Source of the DNA: Cladocopium goreaui
Taxonomy: Eukaryota; Sar; Dinophyceae; Suessiales; Symbiodiniaceae
Direction of reading: 5' to 3'
Length of the DNA stretch: 64,000 nt
Assembly (NCBI GenBank): GCA_947184155.2
Contig: CAMXCT020000840.1
Location: 83,252-147,251 of the forward strand
A program made the position numbers and the translations under genes. A model generated the notes under the pieces. It saw only the letters and a list, made by a program, of their open reading frames with translations. It made no database searches and was not told the DNA's origin. The stretch's first letter is position 1. Every line of letters starts with the position of its first letter. Positions 52,794 through 64,000 of the stretch are shown in pieces.

Positions 52794-54284
52794 CTGAGGA
52801 ACCGACGGAGTACACAACACGAGTTATTAAGGAAGCAAAGGAAAGATTTCAGCAGCATGAGTCATATATAGTCATATATATTCTCCTTTATTATTTGTGG
52901 TTGGGTTTGCTTCCGAGAATCTAAAATGTGTTGGCTGCAGAACATGTTAACATCAAAATGGCTAACTTGAGTGAATACATATGAATACATTAAAAAAAAA
53001 AGTTTAAAAAGTATATATATATATTGCATTTAATCATTGTTTATCGTACCCTCAGTACTTAGAAACTACTGGGTGGGCATGCGGCATACAAACATAGTTA
53101 TAGGGGCCCCATGTCCCAACTTATACAGTAGAGTAGGGGTTAAATATCCTAAAGTCACCTTAACTGCACCCAAGTATGATATCAGCCTTTTATCTCCATT
53201 AATGTGGTAAACCGTAAGCCCAACAGTAAACCTTCCCATCAACCAAACATGTGGAGGTCATGCTACATCACCCCAAATAGGGGCATACCCAAAAATGAAC
53301 CTCTTTTGGGGATGGTTTACAATTAGGTTTACCACATTGTAGCCCATTATATTCCCATCAAAAACCACCACTTTCACCTCAAGGGTGCAAGCTGAGGGCC
53401 AAGTTGGTCTAGTTATAAGTCGACCTAATTAGCTATCGTCTTGGGGCCTCACCCATTGTACATCCCTTTGAAAAATTCCATGCGATACCCATTCTATCCC
53501 CATTACATGATTGCATGAACTTTCCTGGGGGCTTACCGCCACACTTTTGAAGTCAATGTGTGTTTGTTCGCGTCAAATAGTGTCAAACAATGCATAATAA
53601 TGCATATATAGCTTGAAAAAGCGTAAGGTAGTGCTTATATAGCGTTGATTATCGTTAAGTAGCGTCGATTAGCGTCGCAAAATCACTCAAACTCAAATAA
53701 ATGCAAATCACAAAGGGGCCTGCCGGGTTCAAATATATCATCGATATGTCATGCCAATATCTCTGTAATACCAACTTGCGTGGATATATTTAGGCACCAA
53801 TTTTTAAAATGACATACTTGATTTCAAGTCGTGCAATGCATTGCTTTGGTTTGAAACACATGATATATGCACACTGCCGACGAAAGTGTTGCTGTGATGA
53901 TTCCTCCAATGCTGTTTCCGGGTTCTTGCTTTGAAACGATCGAATGGTTTGGTCTATAAACTCCTGGATAGTTTACATAAATAATGCTAGTAATGCGAGT
54001 AGAGCAACAATAAACCACCCATATCTTGACGGTTTGTGATTCCTATTTCTTTCTAGCACTATAACCAACCATTTTCACAGGGTATGACCAGCCCAGGTAC
54101 AACATTATCACCACTAACCATCCTGAACCATTATCAACCACAACTAACTAATTAACTATTACTATTACTGACTCAATGAATGACTATTACTATTTAACTA
54201 TATATGACAATTTTGAAGCCACAATCACTAGTCATCATTAACCATAATAAACATTTATAGACCATCCTACCATGGCCCAGGTAC
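52794..54284. other. Intron of the middle Cys-rich gene
   Basis: AT-rich, non-coding. A GCGTAAG/GCGTCGATTA-type short repeat lies at about 53610-53690. No foldback family was recognised. Confidence 0.45.
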
Positions 54285-54422
54285 GTACAAGACATCCACG
54301 GTACAGGCCTTTGGCTCCGGGCAGTTGCGCGAGGCCTCCTCAATGGAGAGCAAGGCACGCATCATCCACGTGGTGGCGGCCACGCTGTCAAAGACACAGT
54401 TGGCCAGGGCAAAGTTGCGTTC
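54285..54422 (-). CDS. Internal exon of the middle Cys-rich family gene
   Basis: The - strand acceptor TCCCACCAG is followed by ERNFALANCVFDSVAATTWM, then MRALLSIEEASRNCPEPKAC and TVDVLY, ending before GTACCT; phase 0 then joins VLGSFSYAAQ at 52793. An overlapping GTACGT donor four bases earlier would break the frame. The N-terminal exon of this gene was not found upstream. Confidence 0.55.
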
Positions 54423-54439
54423 CTGGTGGGATCTTAAAG

Positions 54440-55450
54440 GGATTTCGTAAGATTCCGTAAGGAAAAAGTGAGATTTTATGGTGATTTAGTGGAAAATACT
54501 TCTATTTGTTTTTGGAGATTTAGTGGAAAATATTGTGTCTTTAGTGGTGGGTTAATGCCAAAAAAAGATTTTGTGAAGAGTGAAGGTTTAGTGGAAACAA
54601 TTGTGATTTGATGGTCGTTTTGAAGTTGGAAACACGGCTTTTTTCCCGAATGCGTAGCAAGGGTTCCAGTTTCACTCTGGGGGTCTGGGGGTTGAGGGTG
54701 TGTTCGCTCGACGTTGCGTTTACATCCGCAACCGTTCGCAACCGTCCGCAACCGTTCGCGCGATCCCCGTATAGCCGTGCCTATGGTAAGTTCTGCAGAA
54801 GGGGTGCTTTTTGTAGGTTTCAAACATCTCGTTGCTTCGTTTCGCGTGGCAGGCGTGGCACTTCGTGACATTCAGACGTGTTTTGTAACGTGTCGAAAAT
54901 GGTTTTGTGTGGCAGGCGCGATACTTTTGTGACGTTTTCAGAAGATGCGTTGCAGTTTTCGTGGCAGGCGCAGCACTTTGGACGTCATTTTGCGTGGCAG
55001 GCGCAGCACTTTAGACGTGTCGTGTTGCGTGTTTTTTGCGAATCGCATTGGCAGGGCTGCATCAAGTGGCGACAAGGTGCGGATTCCGTGGCAGGCGTGG
55101 CATTTTGTGAGATGTGCTGAAAATTGATGGAAGCCTGGCACGAAACATCGATTTTGGGATAGCAAATTTTCAGGTTCCTCAGAAAACTCGTAGGAAAACT
55201 TCGATTTTGATGCTACAAAGTGTCAAAATTGGAGGATGTCTCGCACGAAATGCTCGTTTTGGCGCTACCACGTGTCTCGTCTCGAGTCTCTGGTTTTCCC
55301 GTGGCTTCGCCGTGTCTATAGGGGAAGCTGCACAACCTCTCCTTTTTGGAGGTTTCCAAGCAGGTTGTTGCGTTGTTTTGCGTGGCAGGCGTGGCACTGT
55401 GTGACATTCCAACCTGTTTTATACCGTGTCGACAGTTCTTTTGTGTGGCT
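54440..55450. repeat. Region with interspersed GTGGCAGGCG repeats
   Basis: GTGGCAGGCG[TC][GA]GCACTTT-like motifs recur at about 54847, 54909, 54960, 54993, 55089 and 55382, at irregular spacing (30-290 bp) with CGTGTCG-type companions. Open frames on both strands follow the repeat. It is probably a decayed tandem array. Confidence 0.6.
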
Positions 55451-55457
55451 GGCGCAA

Positions 55458-56880
55458 CAAAGCACTCCACACTTTACACTCTACACTTTGCTCCACACTC
55501 TACACTCCACACTCTACACTCCAGACTCCACACTCTACACTCCACCACACTCTACACTTTACACTCCACACTTTCCACTTTGCACTCCACACTTTACACT
55601 CTACACTTTACACTCCACACTCTACACTCCACACTCTACACTCCACACTCAACACTCCACCACACTCTACACTTTACACACTCCACAATCCTCACTCCAC
55701 ACTTTACACTCCACACTCTCCACTTTACACTCCACACTCCACACTCTACACGTTCCACTCCACACTCTACACGTTACACTCCACACTCCACAATTTACAC
55801 TTTAGACTCCTCACTCCACACTTTACACTTTGCACTTTACACTCCTCACTCCTCACTTCACACTCCACACTCCAAACTCCACACTTTACACTCTACACTG
55901 TTTACTCTACACTCTACACTCCACACTTTACACTCCTCACTCCACACTCCGCACTCTACACTTTACACTTTACACTCTGCACTTTACACTCTACACTCCA
56001 CACTCCACACTCTACACACTCCACACGCCTCACTCCACACTTTACACTCCACACTCCTCACTGTACACTCCACACTCCACACTCTACACTTTCCACTCCA
56101 CACTCCACACTCCACACTCTGCACTTTGCACTCCACACTCCCCACTTTACACTCCTCACTCCACACTTTACACTCCACACTTTATACTGTGCACTTTACA
56201 CTCCTCACTCTACACTCCACACTCCACACTCCACCACACTCTACACTTTACACACTCCACAATCCTCACTCCACACTTTACACTCCACACTCTCCACTTT
56301 ACACTCCACACTTTACACACTCTACACTCCCCACTCCACACTTTACACTCCACACTCAATACTTTGAACTCCCCACTCCACACTCTACACTTTCCATTGC
56401 ACACTCCACACTCTACACTTTACACTCCACACTCTACACTCTACACTTTACATTTTTCACTCCTCACTCCACACTTTACATTTTACACTCCTCACTCCAC
56501 ACTTTACACTTTACACTCCACACTCCACACTTCCCACTTTACACTCCACACTCTACACTTTACACTCTACACTTTACACTCCACACTTTACACTCTACAC
56601 TCCACACTTTACACTGTACACTCCTCACTCCACACTTTACACTCCACACTCCACACTACAGTCCACACTCACTACACTCCACACTCCACACTGTACACTT
56701 TACACTCCACACACTACACTTTACACTCTACACTTTACTCTCTACACTCCACACTCCACACTCTACACTTTACACACTCTACACTCCCCACTCCACACTT
56801 TACACTCCAGACTCCTCACTTTACACTCCACACTCTACACTTTCCACTCCACACTCCACACTCTACGCTTTCCACTCCAC
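55458..56880. repeat. 7-bp array, copy 2
   Basis: The same CACTCCA/CACTTTA/CACTCTA units as 42515-43552, but with extra blocks at its start (55458-55716) and internally (about 56205-56335). It holds open frames of 300-570 codons that are repeat artefacts. Confidence 0.9.
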
Positions 56881-57104
56881 AATGCAGACTGGTAACAGGG
56901 GAAATATATATGTACAAGACTGTTCAAATCAACTATTGCAGAAAAGTCTTCTACGTGACTGCATATCCATGTGTTTCGACATCTGTACCATTAACATACG
57001 TGTGAGCATTCGGGTTCGTGGGCTGCACCTTGTTATACGTATAAATTAGATCCATAACTACTCCAGGGTTTGGGGCGCATTTAACATTAGAAAGGAATTA
57101 TGGT

Positions 57105-57687
57105 CAGTGCCAGAGTTATAGAACGGAAGTTGAAGAGTACGAAGGTACGGTTATTTACCGTACCCTGTTGTTCCATAATTCTGTTCCTTACACTATTTTT
57201 TTCGTCGTTCTATAATTCTGGTTTGCTCTATAATTTTGTGTTCCCCAATTTTTCTCACATTTACCAATTTCGTTCTATAATTAAGTTTCCGTTCTATAAT
57301 TAATTCTGCGGAAACCGTTCTATATTTTTTTTTCCGTTCTATAATTGATTTTACGAAAACCGTTCTATAATTCTGGTTTCCGTGTCACTGTTGTCCGGGA
57401 TATATGTACTGTACATGTACAAATATGCAATAAATATCATGGAGCTGCCAGAAATTCTAGAACGGAAAAATTAAGAACGGGAAAAAATAATTGTAGAACG
57501 GAAAAAATTATAGAACGGAAAAATAATTATAGAACGGAAAAATAATTATAGAACGGAAAAAATAATTATAGAACAGGATCCGAATCCGCGCGGAATCGGG
57601 ATCCGGAGGAGTCCGAAGTTCCGAAGGTACGGTATTTTACCGTACTTTTGTACTCCTGATTCCGTTCTATAATTCTGGCACCGAGTG
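57105..57687. repeat. Foldback element, copy 2
   Basis: Left CAGTGCCAGAGTTATAGAAC and right GTTCTATAATTCTGGCACCG. It is about 30 bp shorter than copy 1, the difference lying in the T-rich part of the left arm. Confidence 0.8.
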
Positions 57688-58482
57688 TATACTGGGGATC
57701 ATCATCTGAGTCATGCTAAGCAATGCAACGCACTGCTATGTAAAGTGTACTGTACGCGATAAATAGGGACTCAACATAGGATCTGCCCACGGTACCTGCA
57801 TCTAATCCATGAATAAACAGGTCAGCAACAAGTCACATCATATATGGGGATTATATAATGGGGTGCAAGGAGATACTACGTGGGAATTTGTGAAATAGTG
57901 TGTGTGTGTGTCTGCACAAAAATGTAAGCAAATATGTTGATCGCATATCATCCAGGCAATTTGATAGACTGATTCAGAATCTATTTATCACCCAATTTTG
58001 TCGGAAAATCTACCACCAAACAAGCCATTCAGGACTCCCTCAGTCATTCAGGAGCCCGTTTTTTGTAAATGGAAAGGTTGCACCAAGCCCGTGGTTTTGA
58101 AAATGACATGAAAGAACCCGTTCAAATTAAAAACTCTGACATGTATGTACATGTTAAATACATACATCACACCACATCACATCACATCAAATCACACCAC
58201 ATGACATCACATCACATTACATACGTACATACATCAAAAGATTTGACGCACTTCTAATCAATTCTACATATATTAGATACTACATACACCTTTAAACCAC
58301 TTGAATGGCAAATGGCGTTGCAGCCTCATAGTGGCAGGATATGGTAGGATTATTGATGATAAGCCAACCTCCAGCAACACAGTCGGCCAAAATAATCTTT
58401 CAAATCTTTCAAAGCACCACCCAGGCTCAGTGTTGTAGTTATGTTTGGCATCCACTGCTCTGACCTTCTGCTCTTTGCTCAC

Positions 58483-58722
58483 CAAATCGCGAGGAAGTCC
58501 CTTGCTCTCGGCATCAAACAGCACGTTGGGCAACACGGCCCGGCCACCGGCTGAGGGCGCCGTCAGATTTCGGAGCTTCGCGGCAATCTCGGCAGACTTG
58601 GCGCGGTAGGCCGTGAGGTTCTGCGCGCCTCTGGTGCTCCGCAGGCGCCGCTCCTCGGGTTCTGGGAGCAAATGCTGGTACCACCGCTGATACACACGCC
58701 TTAGTTGCACTTGGGGAGCCAT
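58483..58722 (-). CDS. Duplicated gene copy 2, downstream exon
   Basis: Encodes the same peptide as 45170-45409 (MAPQVQLRRVYQ...GLPRDL) with the same GTGAGC donor. Differences from copy 1 fall after the donor. If the upstream nonsense codon is in use, this exon would not be translated in the same protein. Confidence 0.38.
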
Positions 58723-58794
58723 TCCACATCTTGCTGGAGTTGGATGACGGATGGAGATAGAACATGATGGAACAAGAGCTATTTTAAAAAAAGC

Positions 58795-59030
58795 TAAGCA
58801 AAGTACGCCCCACCCTTAAAAACGCACAGTCTCCAGCTGGTCTCCCTGGGCTTGGTCAAATAGCAATCTTCATCAAAGCCGTAGATCGTGGACCCTGCCG
58901 TGGCCAAATCCCTCAGAATGGCTGCAGCACATGAGCCGCCCTAGGAGATGGTAGCTGCACAGGTGGAGCTGGCGCTGGTTAGAAAGGCCGTGAGCCACAG
59001 AATGGAAGTGATGGCATGAGCCACGGGAGC
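58795..59030 (-). pseudogene. Duplicated gene copy 2, Cys-rich exon with premature stop
   Basis: Identical in layout to 45482-45717, but G to A at 58943 (+ strand) turns the CAG codon in TISQGGS into TAG. The stop truncates the protein before the second conserved Cys of this exon. Either this copy is a pseudogene or the protein is shortened. Editing or an alternative exon could rescue it, but nothing in the sequence shows that. Confidence 0.6.
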
Positions 59031-59534
59031 CTGGAAGATGAGTTCGTTCATGAGGAAACCATGGATTTATGAGCAGCTATGGGGTTTCTTGCAACATGTC
59101 TTGTAAACTCTCATCGGCTATTTGAGATGTCTTAAGTACCTCTGTGATCCTCTGTGTACATTTAAACCTGAAATGATACATTAATGTGTAAAGGTACGTA
59201 AAAATATACCCCTCCAAACAAGAAACATGTATATATTTTGCCTTCGGCGCATTGACAAATGCGAGCCGCGGAATTAATACGTGCATCGAACACGAATGAA
59301 TAATATGACACATCGTTGGTTTCCTAGTCATGGCAACTGCTCCTGTCAACCTAGGATCAAAAACCCCAAGTACCACCCCGATTATCAAGAAGGGGGTACC
59401 AAGCTTAGTAGGAACATATCCCAAATCATAGCATTGTATAATACACTAGTAGTTAGGGCCTATTACTCCGGGTAGGTCCAGTAATTAAATGTAGTTATGT
59501 AAGTCAAATAGGTTCAAAATGAGATCACCCGCAT

Positions 59535-59675
59535 TCAGTTCGTAGGAGCCGTACAGCCCAAAGGCTCATCATCAGGACAAATCTCCGCGCGGTAGATGTT
59601 CACCACAGCCTTCCCCAAATAGGTTGCCGCTTGCACTGCATCGATCACACAAGTGGTCTTCACGATGGCGTTTTC
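59535..59675 (-). CDS. Duplicated gene copy 2, Cys-containing exon
   Basis: Same peptide as 46221-46361 (KTTCVIDAVQAATYLGKAVV...ICPDDEPLGC). No inactivating change here. Confidence 0.4.
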   Translation of the reverse strand, partial: ENAIVKTTCVIDAVQAATYLGKAVVNIYRAEICPDDEPLGCTAPTN

Positions 59676-59973
59676 CTCGGAAAAATGATGGCTTATGTCG
59701 CTGATGTCAGGTGAATTCAACACTTTTCTCGAGAGTGGGAGCCAATGATGGGACGTCATTTCACAATTTGAAGGAAGGGCCACTTCAAGCTTCCACAGTC
59801 TCACAAACTTACTCGGGATATTTTTCCAAGCATAGGATTTAGAGGCTTGAAATCTGTCTAGCCTTGAGCTGAGCATGCGTTGAGCTTTGGGATTGGCAGC
59901 AATTGGGGTCGCAAAAAGTTTGGGAATCAATGAAGAACATCAAAGAACATTTATATCTCTTTTCAGCACCCAG

Positions 59974-60173
59974 CTGTACCATGTCCCAGTGTCAGTGGGG
60001 TAGTCTTCATACGGCTCATCCGGCTCATCGAACAAGTTCACGTCGAAGAGGTGCCGTTGCTCCTGTTGCTCCCGGCGGAACTCGGAGTGCAAGGGCAACA
60101 TGAGATCATGATCTGTTGGACCATCCGCGGACGGTGAACCAGCCCCTGCGGTAATGGCCAGCCAAAGAACCAT
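59974..60173 (-). CDS. Duplicated gene copy 2, first exon with signal peptide
   Basis: Same as 46660-46859: MVLWLAITAGAGSPSADG leader and acidic LFDVNLFDEPDEPYEDYPTD stretch. Intact. Confidence 0.4.
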
Positions 60174-60189
60174 GCACAAAAGCCTTGGG

Positions 60190-61563
60190 GTGGCGAAGAA
60201 ATCTCAGTTTTAGATTGGGATTGTCCATTAATTATAAACCATCCAGCTATTGGTGATACCCCATTTGTGGAACCGCCAATATATCCCCACCAAGTTTTTT
60301 TACTATCTAACGATTAGAAATCATGCTAATAAAGTTTGTCCTGACTTGCCTTTTTACGGACATGTCATGAATTTAACCTGCCACAGAAACGCAGACCTGG
60401 CAAACCTTAACATTGGAAGACCTTGTCCCCCCTCCACTGCGCACACACAACTGAAAAGAATGCAAACACTACAAACCCAAAAAAACACACACTTTGTATA
60501 CATCGGCATGCTTGTCTGTTGATTAAAAAAATGTTTCAACACAAGTTGTTTCAACACCATTTCCGTTGGGGTAGATGGCAACATGTGGCAACAAGTGTCT
60601 TTTCATGTCCTGATTCTGGAGGTAAGTTACAATATTAGTATAGCCTGTATAGCAACCCCGACAAGATAGAAAAGTAACATCCAATTAAAATAGTGGTAAA
60701 TTACTGATCTATGTTTTGTTTTTTTTGGGGGGGTACTACCAATGAATTGTAATAATTGCAACTGAGTCTAAATCGTTTCCCTTCATATTATATAAGCGTG
60801 CCAGTTCCCAGGGAGAAATCATCCAGTTGCCAATCAAGACACCAGAATTTAAATAGAAAACGGGGAGATTTCAATTTTTTCGGGGTCGCATTGTATCATA
60901 TTTCATGAATAACAAATCATCACTTGTTGGCACTAGCCCCGAACAATTCAGATGGCCAGCCACTGTTTTCCAATGTTTCTTCAACTGGGGTTGACATTGA
61001 CTATCAAACGGTTTGCTCAATTCGTAGCCCCTTGGCCCCTATAAACAAAGGGGAGTAAGGCTAGCCATAGCTCCGTTGATGATTTGCAAACTTCCAGGAT
61101 CATCCTGCATTGCCAGACTCCAAGAAACAGCAGGTTGCTCCCCAGAAGTCCAAGCACCAAGGGCCCGGATGCCCGTCGCCAGCCTCCTGCACTGCGCTCC
61201 TCGTTTTGAGCATCGGCAATCAGCTGTTGGTCTTCCACCGCCATGGCAGGTGCTGCAACAGTTCGAGGGCTGGGATGGGGTTGCCCAAATGGCTTCGGAA
61301 TTTCACTTGATCTGACATCATTGGACCATATCTGACCAATGGAAACTCAAGTTGCAATATGGTTCACCAACAGTTTGAAGAGTGTGTTTTTGAATTGTAC
61401 CTCAAAAACGGGGGGTGCTCCAATTATCGAAGGAAGTTTAGAAGTCAAACTTCCGATTCCGACAATATGGACCGATGGAAAAGCAGAGGTGGGAAGAGTC
61501 AGAGAAAGACAAAGAGTCAGAAGAAAGAAGATGCAGGTGCGCGAAAAGGTAGGAAAGCCGCGA
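60190..61563. other. Duplicated DNA upstream of gene copy 2
   Basis: Counterpart of 46870-48240 with the same open frames. Nothing further is recognised. Confidence 0.35.
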
Positions 61564-62300
61564 CCCAGACATGCGTTTCGTACCTAAAAACCTCAGATAG
61601 CAGATTTGGGGTGTTAGAGTGGAAATGATCATTTCTTATCTAAAACCCTTCTATCCTCTCTAAATCCCCACTAGTTTCATTGAAATTCTAACGGTTACCT
61701 TGTTTTTTTCCGTTGGTATGGCTGGGTGCAGTACTTGTGCCTGATTTTGTGCGCTCACCTTTTTTTGGCTCACATAAAGAGGGCTCAGGAGGCTCCACAT
61801 AGAGGGGTGAAACATGTTTTGATTTGAAGGAAAACCAGATGGCCAGGGCCTCGATTTGTTGGTGCTTGAAAGTACATCATGGACAAAGTAGGTGTGAATA
61901 TTTTTGGACATGCTGTGTTGAAACATGTTGTTTCTTAATAGAGATGCCATTTTGTGCTGAACATGTGCATGACAGCGAAGGCATTTTCTGTGTGGAAGAT
62001 GGTTTTGGGTTCGGAAGTTTTTTTTGGCTCAAATGGTCACCAGCAGAATATGGTGATCCCGAAAAAATTGAATGTGAAGAAGACAATTGACAAGGAGTGG
62101 CCTTTTGATGCTGAGTGCCTATGTGATTTTTTTTGGCATGCATGTTTTGGAAGGACAAGACCGTGCCGAGAGATTTACTTGCTGGCGGCTTACCAACAGT
62201 TTTTCACGTGCATATGCGTGCATATTATATATTTTTGTATTTGTTTGACCTCCCCCATTTGATATTTAAAACACATTATATATTTCCCTTTTCCTTGTTG
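61564..62300. other. Unique DNA, no gene called
   Basis: Two TTTTTTTGGCTCA strings (61765-61777 and 62020-62033) resemble the end of the dinoflagellate spliced leader, but lie in poly-T contexts. Open frames overlap on both strands. Confidence 0.35.
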
Positions 62301-62305
62301 CGGCT

Positions 62306-62536
62306 TTGTTTGTCTGCGAGGCTGCTTCGAAAGACGCCAAATCCAAAAGGTTAAGCCACCCGCCGCCAAGAGAGCTGAACCCTGATGATGCTGTGCATCT
62401 GGAGAAGCCACTGCCACTGATGAAGCAAACTCCCAAGTGCAAACCTGCACATCCACTCCTGAAAGGCACCAAGGAGTACTTGGAAACTTTGCAGTGTCCC
62501 AAAGACCCGGTGAAGAAGGCTGGTTGGATTTGTTGA
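62306..62536 (+). CDS. Candidate + strand frame, Pro/Lys-rich
   Basis: The frame reads KDAKSKRLSHPPPRELNPDD, AVHLEKPLPLMKQTPKCKPA and KEYLETLQCPKDPVKKAGWI to a stop. It is plausible as an exon but without a clear acceptor. A neighbouring frame at about 62597-62776 (after CTGCAG: PPPKVGSPAVAKVCQPTPPK...FEKDLLQFRLG, stop) has a similar style and may be a second exon. No family is recognised. Confidence 0.3.
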   Translation: MFVCEAASKDAKSKRLSHPPPRELNPDDAVHLEKPLPLMKQTPKCKPAHPLLKGTKEYLETLQCPKDPVKKAGWIC

Positions 62537-62823
62537 AAGATTTCATTCTTTGGATTTTGACTTAGCTCAGCCCTGCGGTAGGAACACTGGCTCGCTGCAG
62601 CGAAGAATAGGAAGAGCAAAGCAATCCCTGTTGCAGCTATGCCTTCCTCGTCCTCACATGCAGGGCCACCACCCAAGGTGGGCTCACCGGCTGTGGCAAA
62701 GGTGTGCCAGCCCACGCCGCCCAAGCCCAAGCCGAATGCTTTCGAAAAGGACCTACTGCAATTTAGGCTGGGCTGAATATGTTGGCGTGTTTCGCCGAGA
62801 TTTTTTTAGGCAGGCTGTAAAAC

Positions 62824-63381
62824 ATGATTGATTGTTTGCTTGCTGGGAGGCGTGCTGATGGGAGCACAGTGCACATAGTGCCTCCGCCGCCTAAGCCGGC
62901 TTGGAGTTCCCCACCGGTGGCATGGAGGTTGGAGTTTCGATCAATTTGCATTTTAGTTTTGCATGACGCTGTGGCCCGCATCATGCAGTTGGATTGTGGA
63001 GCCTCCACCGCCTTATTGGCTCTGGTGGTGAGGCAGGGGTTGATTGATTTTTTTTGCCCACTTGCTGTTTGCAATCACCATGCTTTACATGTGACAAGGT
63101 GTTGGCATGATCGAACGGCAGCTGGGCAGTTTGCAGTTGAAGGGCGGCCAAAAATGTTCTATCGCGGCGCCATTGCCACTGCAGTGTCCACCATGTTTGT
63201 GTCAACTTGCAACATCTTGATCCAACATGTTATAAAGACAAAATTGTTGGGAATTCGCTCGTTTCTCAGGTGCCCATGGTGGACTGCTAGAATTTGTCCC
63301 GCTCTGTGTGCCTTAGTGTGTTGTTTTTTTTCTGTGCTGCCACTGTGCTGTCTGGAAGGTGGCAGCCGTGATTTTGTTTGA
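62824..63381 (+). other. 185-codon open frame of doubtful coding value
   Basis: Opens MIDCLLAGRRADGSTVHIVP and is Cys/Leu-rich with no domain seen. It is moderately GC-rich DNA, where frames of this length can arise by chance; the - strand is partly open too. Confidence 0.2.
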
Positions 63382-63424
63382 GTTTATCAGCTCAGGTCAT
63401 GGCAGATGCCTACGGTCGGGGCCT

Positions 63425-63870
63425 CAGTTCTTAAAACGGTACAGACATGAAACGGAAACTGTACACGCATGAAACCCATGGCTGGCATGCATGCATGCAT
63501 GAGCATGTCAAGACATGCATGGACGCAGTAGGCATGAACACTCATGAAACTCATGGCATCCATGCATGGAATTCATGATATGGATGCATTGAATTCATGA
63601 TATGCATGCATGACATTCATGGCATCCATGCATGGTGCATGGTAGGGTTTTGTTTGTTTAGCATGTCATGCATGTGGTTTCTGTTTGTTTTACATGCATT
63701 CATGGCTATCCATGCATGCATGCATCCATCCATGGTTCTTTTTAACATGTCATGCTATGTCAGTTTGTTAACATGTCATGTCATGTCATGTCATGTCATG
63801 CCATGTCATGCATCCATGCCCAGGGTTCATGCACGCAAGTTTTTTAATTCATGCATGTCATGTTGGGCAG
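63425..63870. repeat. CATG/ATGCATGC-rich region
   Basis: Dozens of CATG tetramers, many in palindromic strings such as GCATGCATGCATGCATGA, plus a (CATGT)n run at about 63770-63810. No coding call; a 123-codon frame across it follows from the repeat. Confidence 0.8.
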
Positions 63871-64000
63871 GTGTTGGTGCCAGACTTAATCTTGCTCCTG
63901 CTCAGGCCTACCGTCGCCACCGGAGCTGGCAAAGCTCGCCAAGTGACCCAGGGACGATGCGGCTATAGGTGCCACATGTTTTTGTGGAATTTGTTGTTGG

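Larger units (their letters stand above)
55717..61563. repeat. Segmental duplication, copy 2
   Basis: Counterpart of 42515-48240. The offset drifts from 13313 to 13323 through small indels, for example six extra bases near 61457. It contains the same order of array, foldback element and gene. Confidence 0.9.

Noticed and set aside
54476..55805. Frames on both strands in the GTGGCAGGCG region
   Set aside because: Generated by the interspersed repeat; no splice or domain support.
55346..57049. Open frames of 567, 391 and 313 codons across the 7-bp array
   Set aside because: They arise because the 7-bp unit has no stop in any + frame; the peptide is a pure translation of the repeat and all frames are open at once.
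1..64000. Bacterial or organellar origin with operons
   Set aside because: Spliceosomal-type exon edges, LINE biology, satellites and an assembly gap all point to nuclear eukaryotic DNA.

Overview
The window looks like nuclear DNA of a dinoflagellate, most likely a Symbiodiniaceae relative. The reasons are short protein-like exons with GT and sometimes GC donors set in very long repeat-rich introns, many small terminal-inverted-repeat elements, members of a Cys-rich secreted-type family I associate with dinoflagellates, a giant LINE-like element whose modules I recognise from Symbiodiniaceae proteins, and a possible spliced-leader remnant. A 100-base N gap (42415-42514) shows this is a scaffold from an assembly. 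The species call is inference; no rRNA or tRNA gene was seen.

Layout. 1-26.6 kb: AT-rich DNA with about twenty short exon-like islands, nearly all best read on the + strand. They include a FYVE zinc-finger exon (19.0 kb), an RRM-like last exon (21.45 kb) and a final two-exon pair joined in phase (26.27-26.58 kb). Between them lie at least five families of short foldback elements (called A-E here), a 2.9-kb array of a 10-bp unit (7.1-10.0 kb) and a 296-bp tandem array (21.9-22.9 kb). 27.35-39.99 kb: one 12.6-kb retroelement, bounded by a perfect 15-bp target-site duplication and inserted into a family-B element. 40.4-43.5 kb: low-complexity 7-bp arrays, a 297-bp tandem repeat and the assembly gap. 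42.5-48.2 and 55.7-61.6 kb: two copies of a segmental duplication of about 5.7 kb. Each copy carries a 7-bp array, a 0.6-kb foldback element and a - strand Cys-rich gene; the second gene copy has a premature stop. A third family member lies between them (52.6-54.4 kb). 61.6-64 kb: little recognisable, then CATG-rich DNA.

The retroelement is the highlight. Four long open segments change frame three times. In order they encode a RanBP2-type zinc finger with coiled coils, four diverged copies of a module marked by a T-W-[YF] signature, two tandem PCNA-interacting (PIP-box) motifs, an RNase H lying upstream of the endonuclease, an APE-type endonuclease, a reverse transcriptase (FVDD), two C2H2 fingers and a C-terminal domain resembling a cytosine methyltransferase. 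If working, it would copy by target-primed reverse transcription; the PIP boxes suggest contact with host replication, and the methyltransferase-like tail suggests a link to DNA methylation.

Genes left of the retroelement read + and those right of it read -, so the repeat-rich middle is a convergent strand switch.
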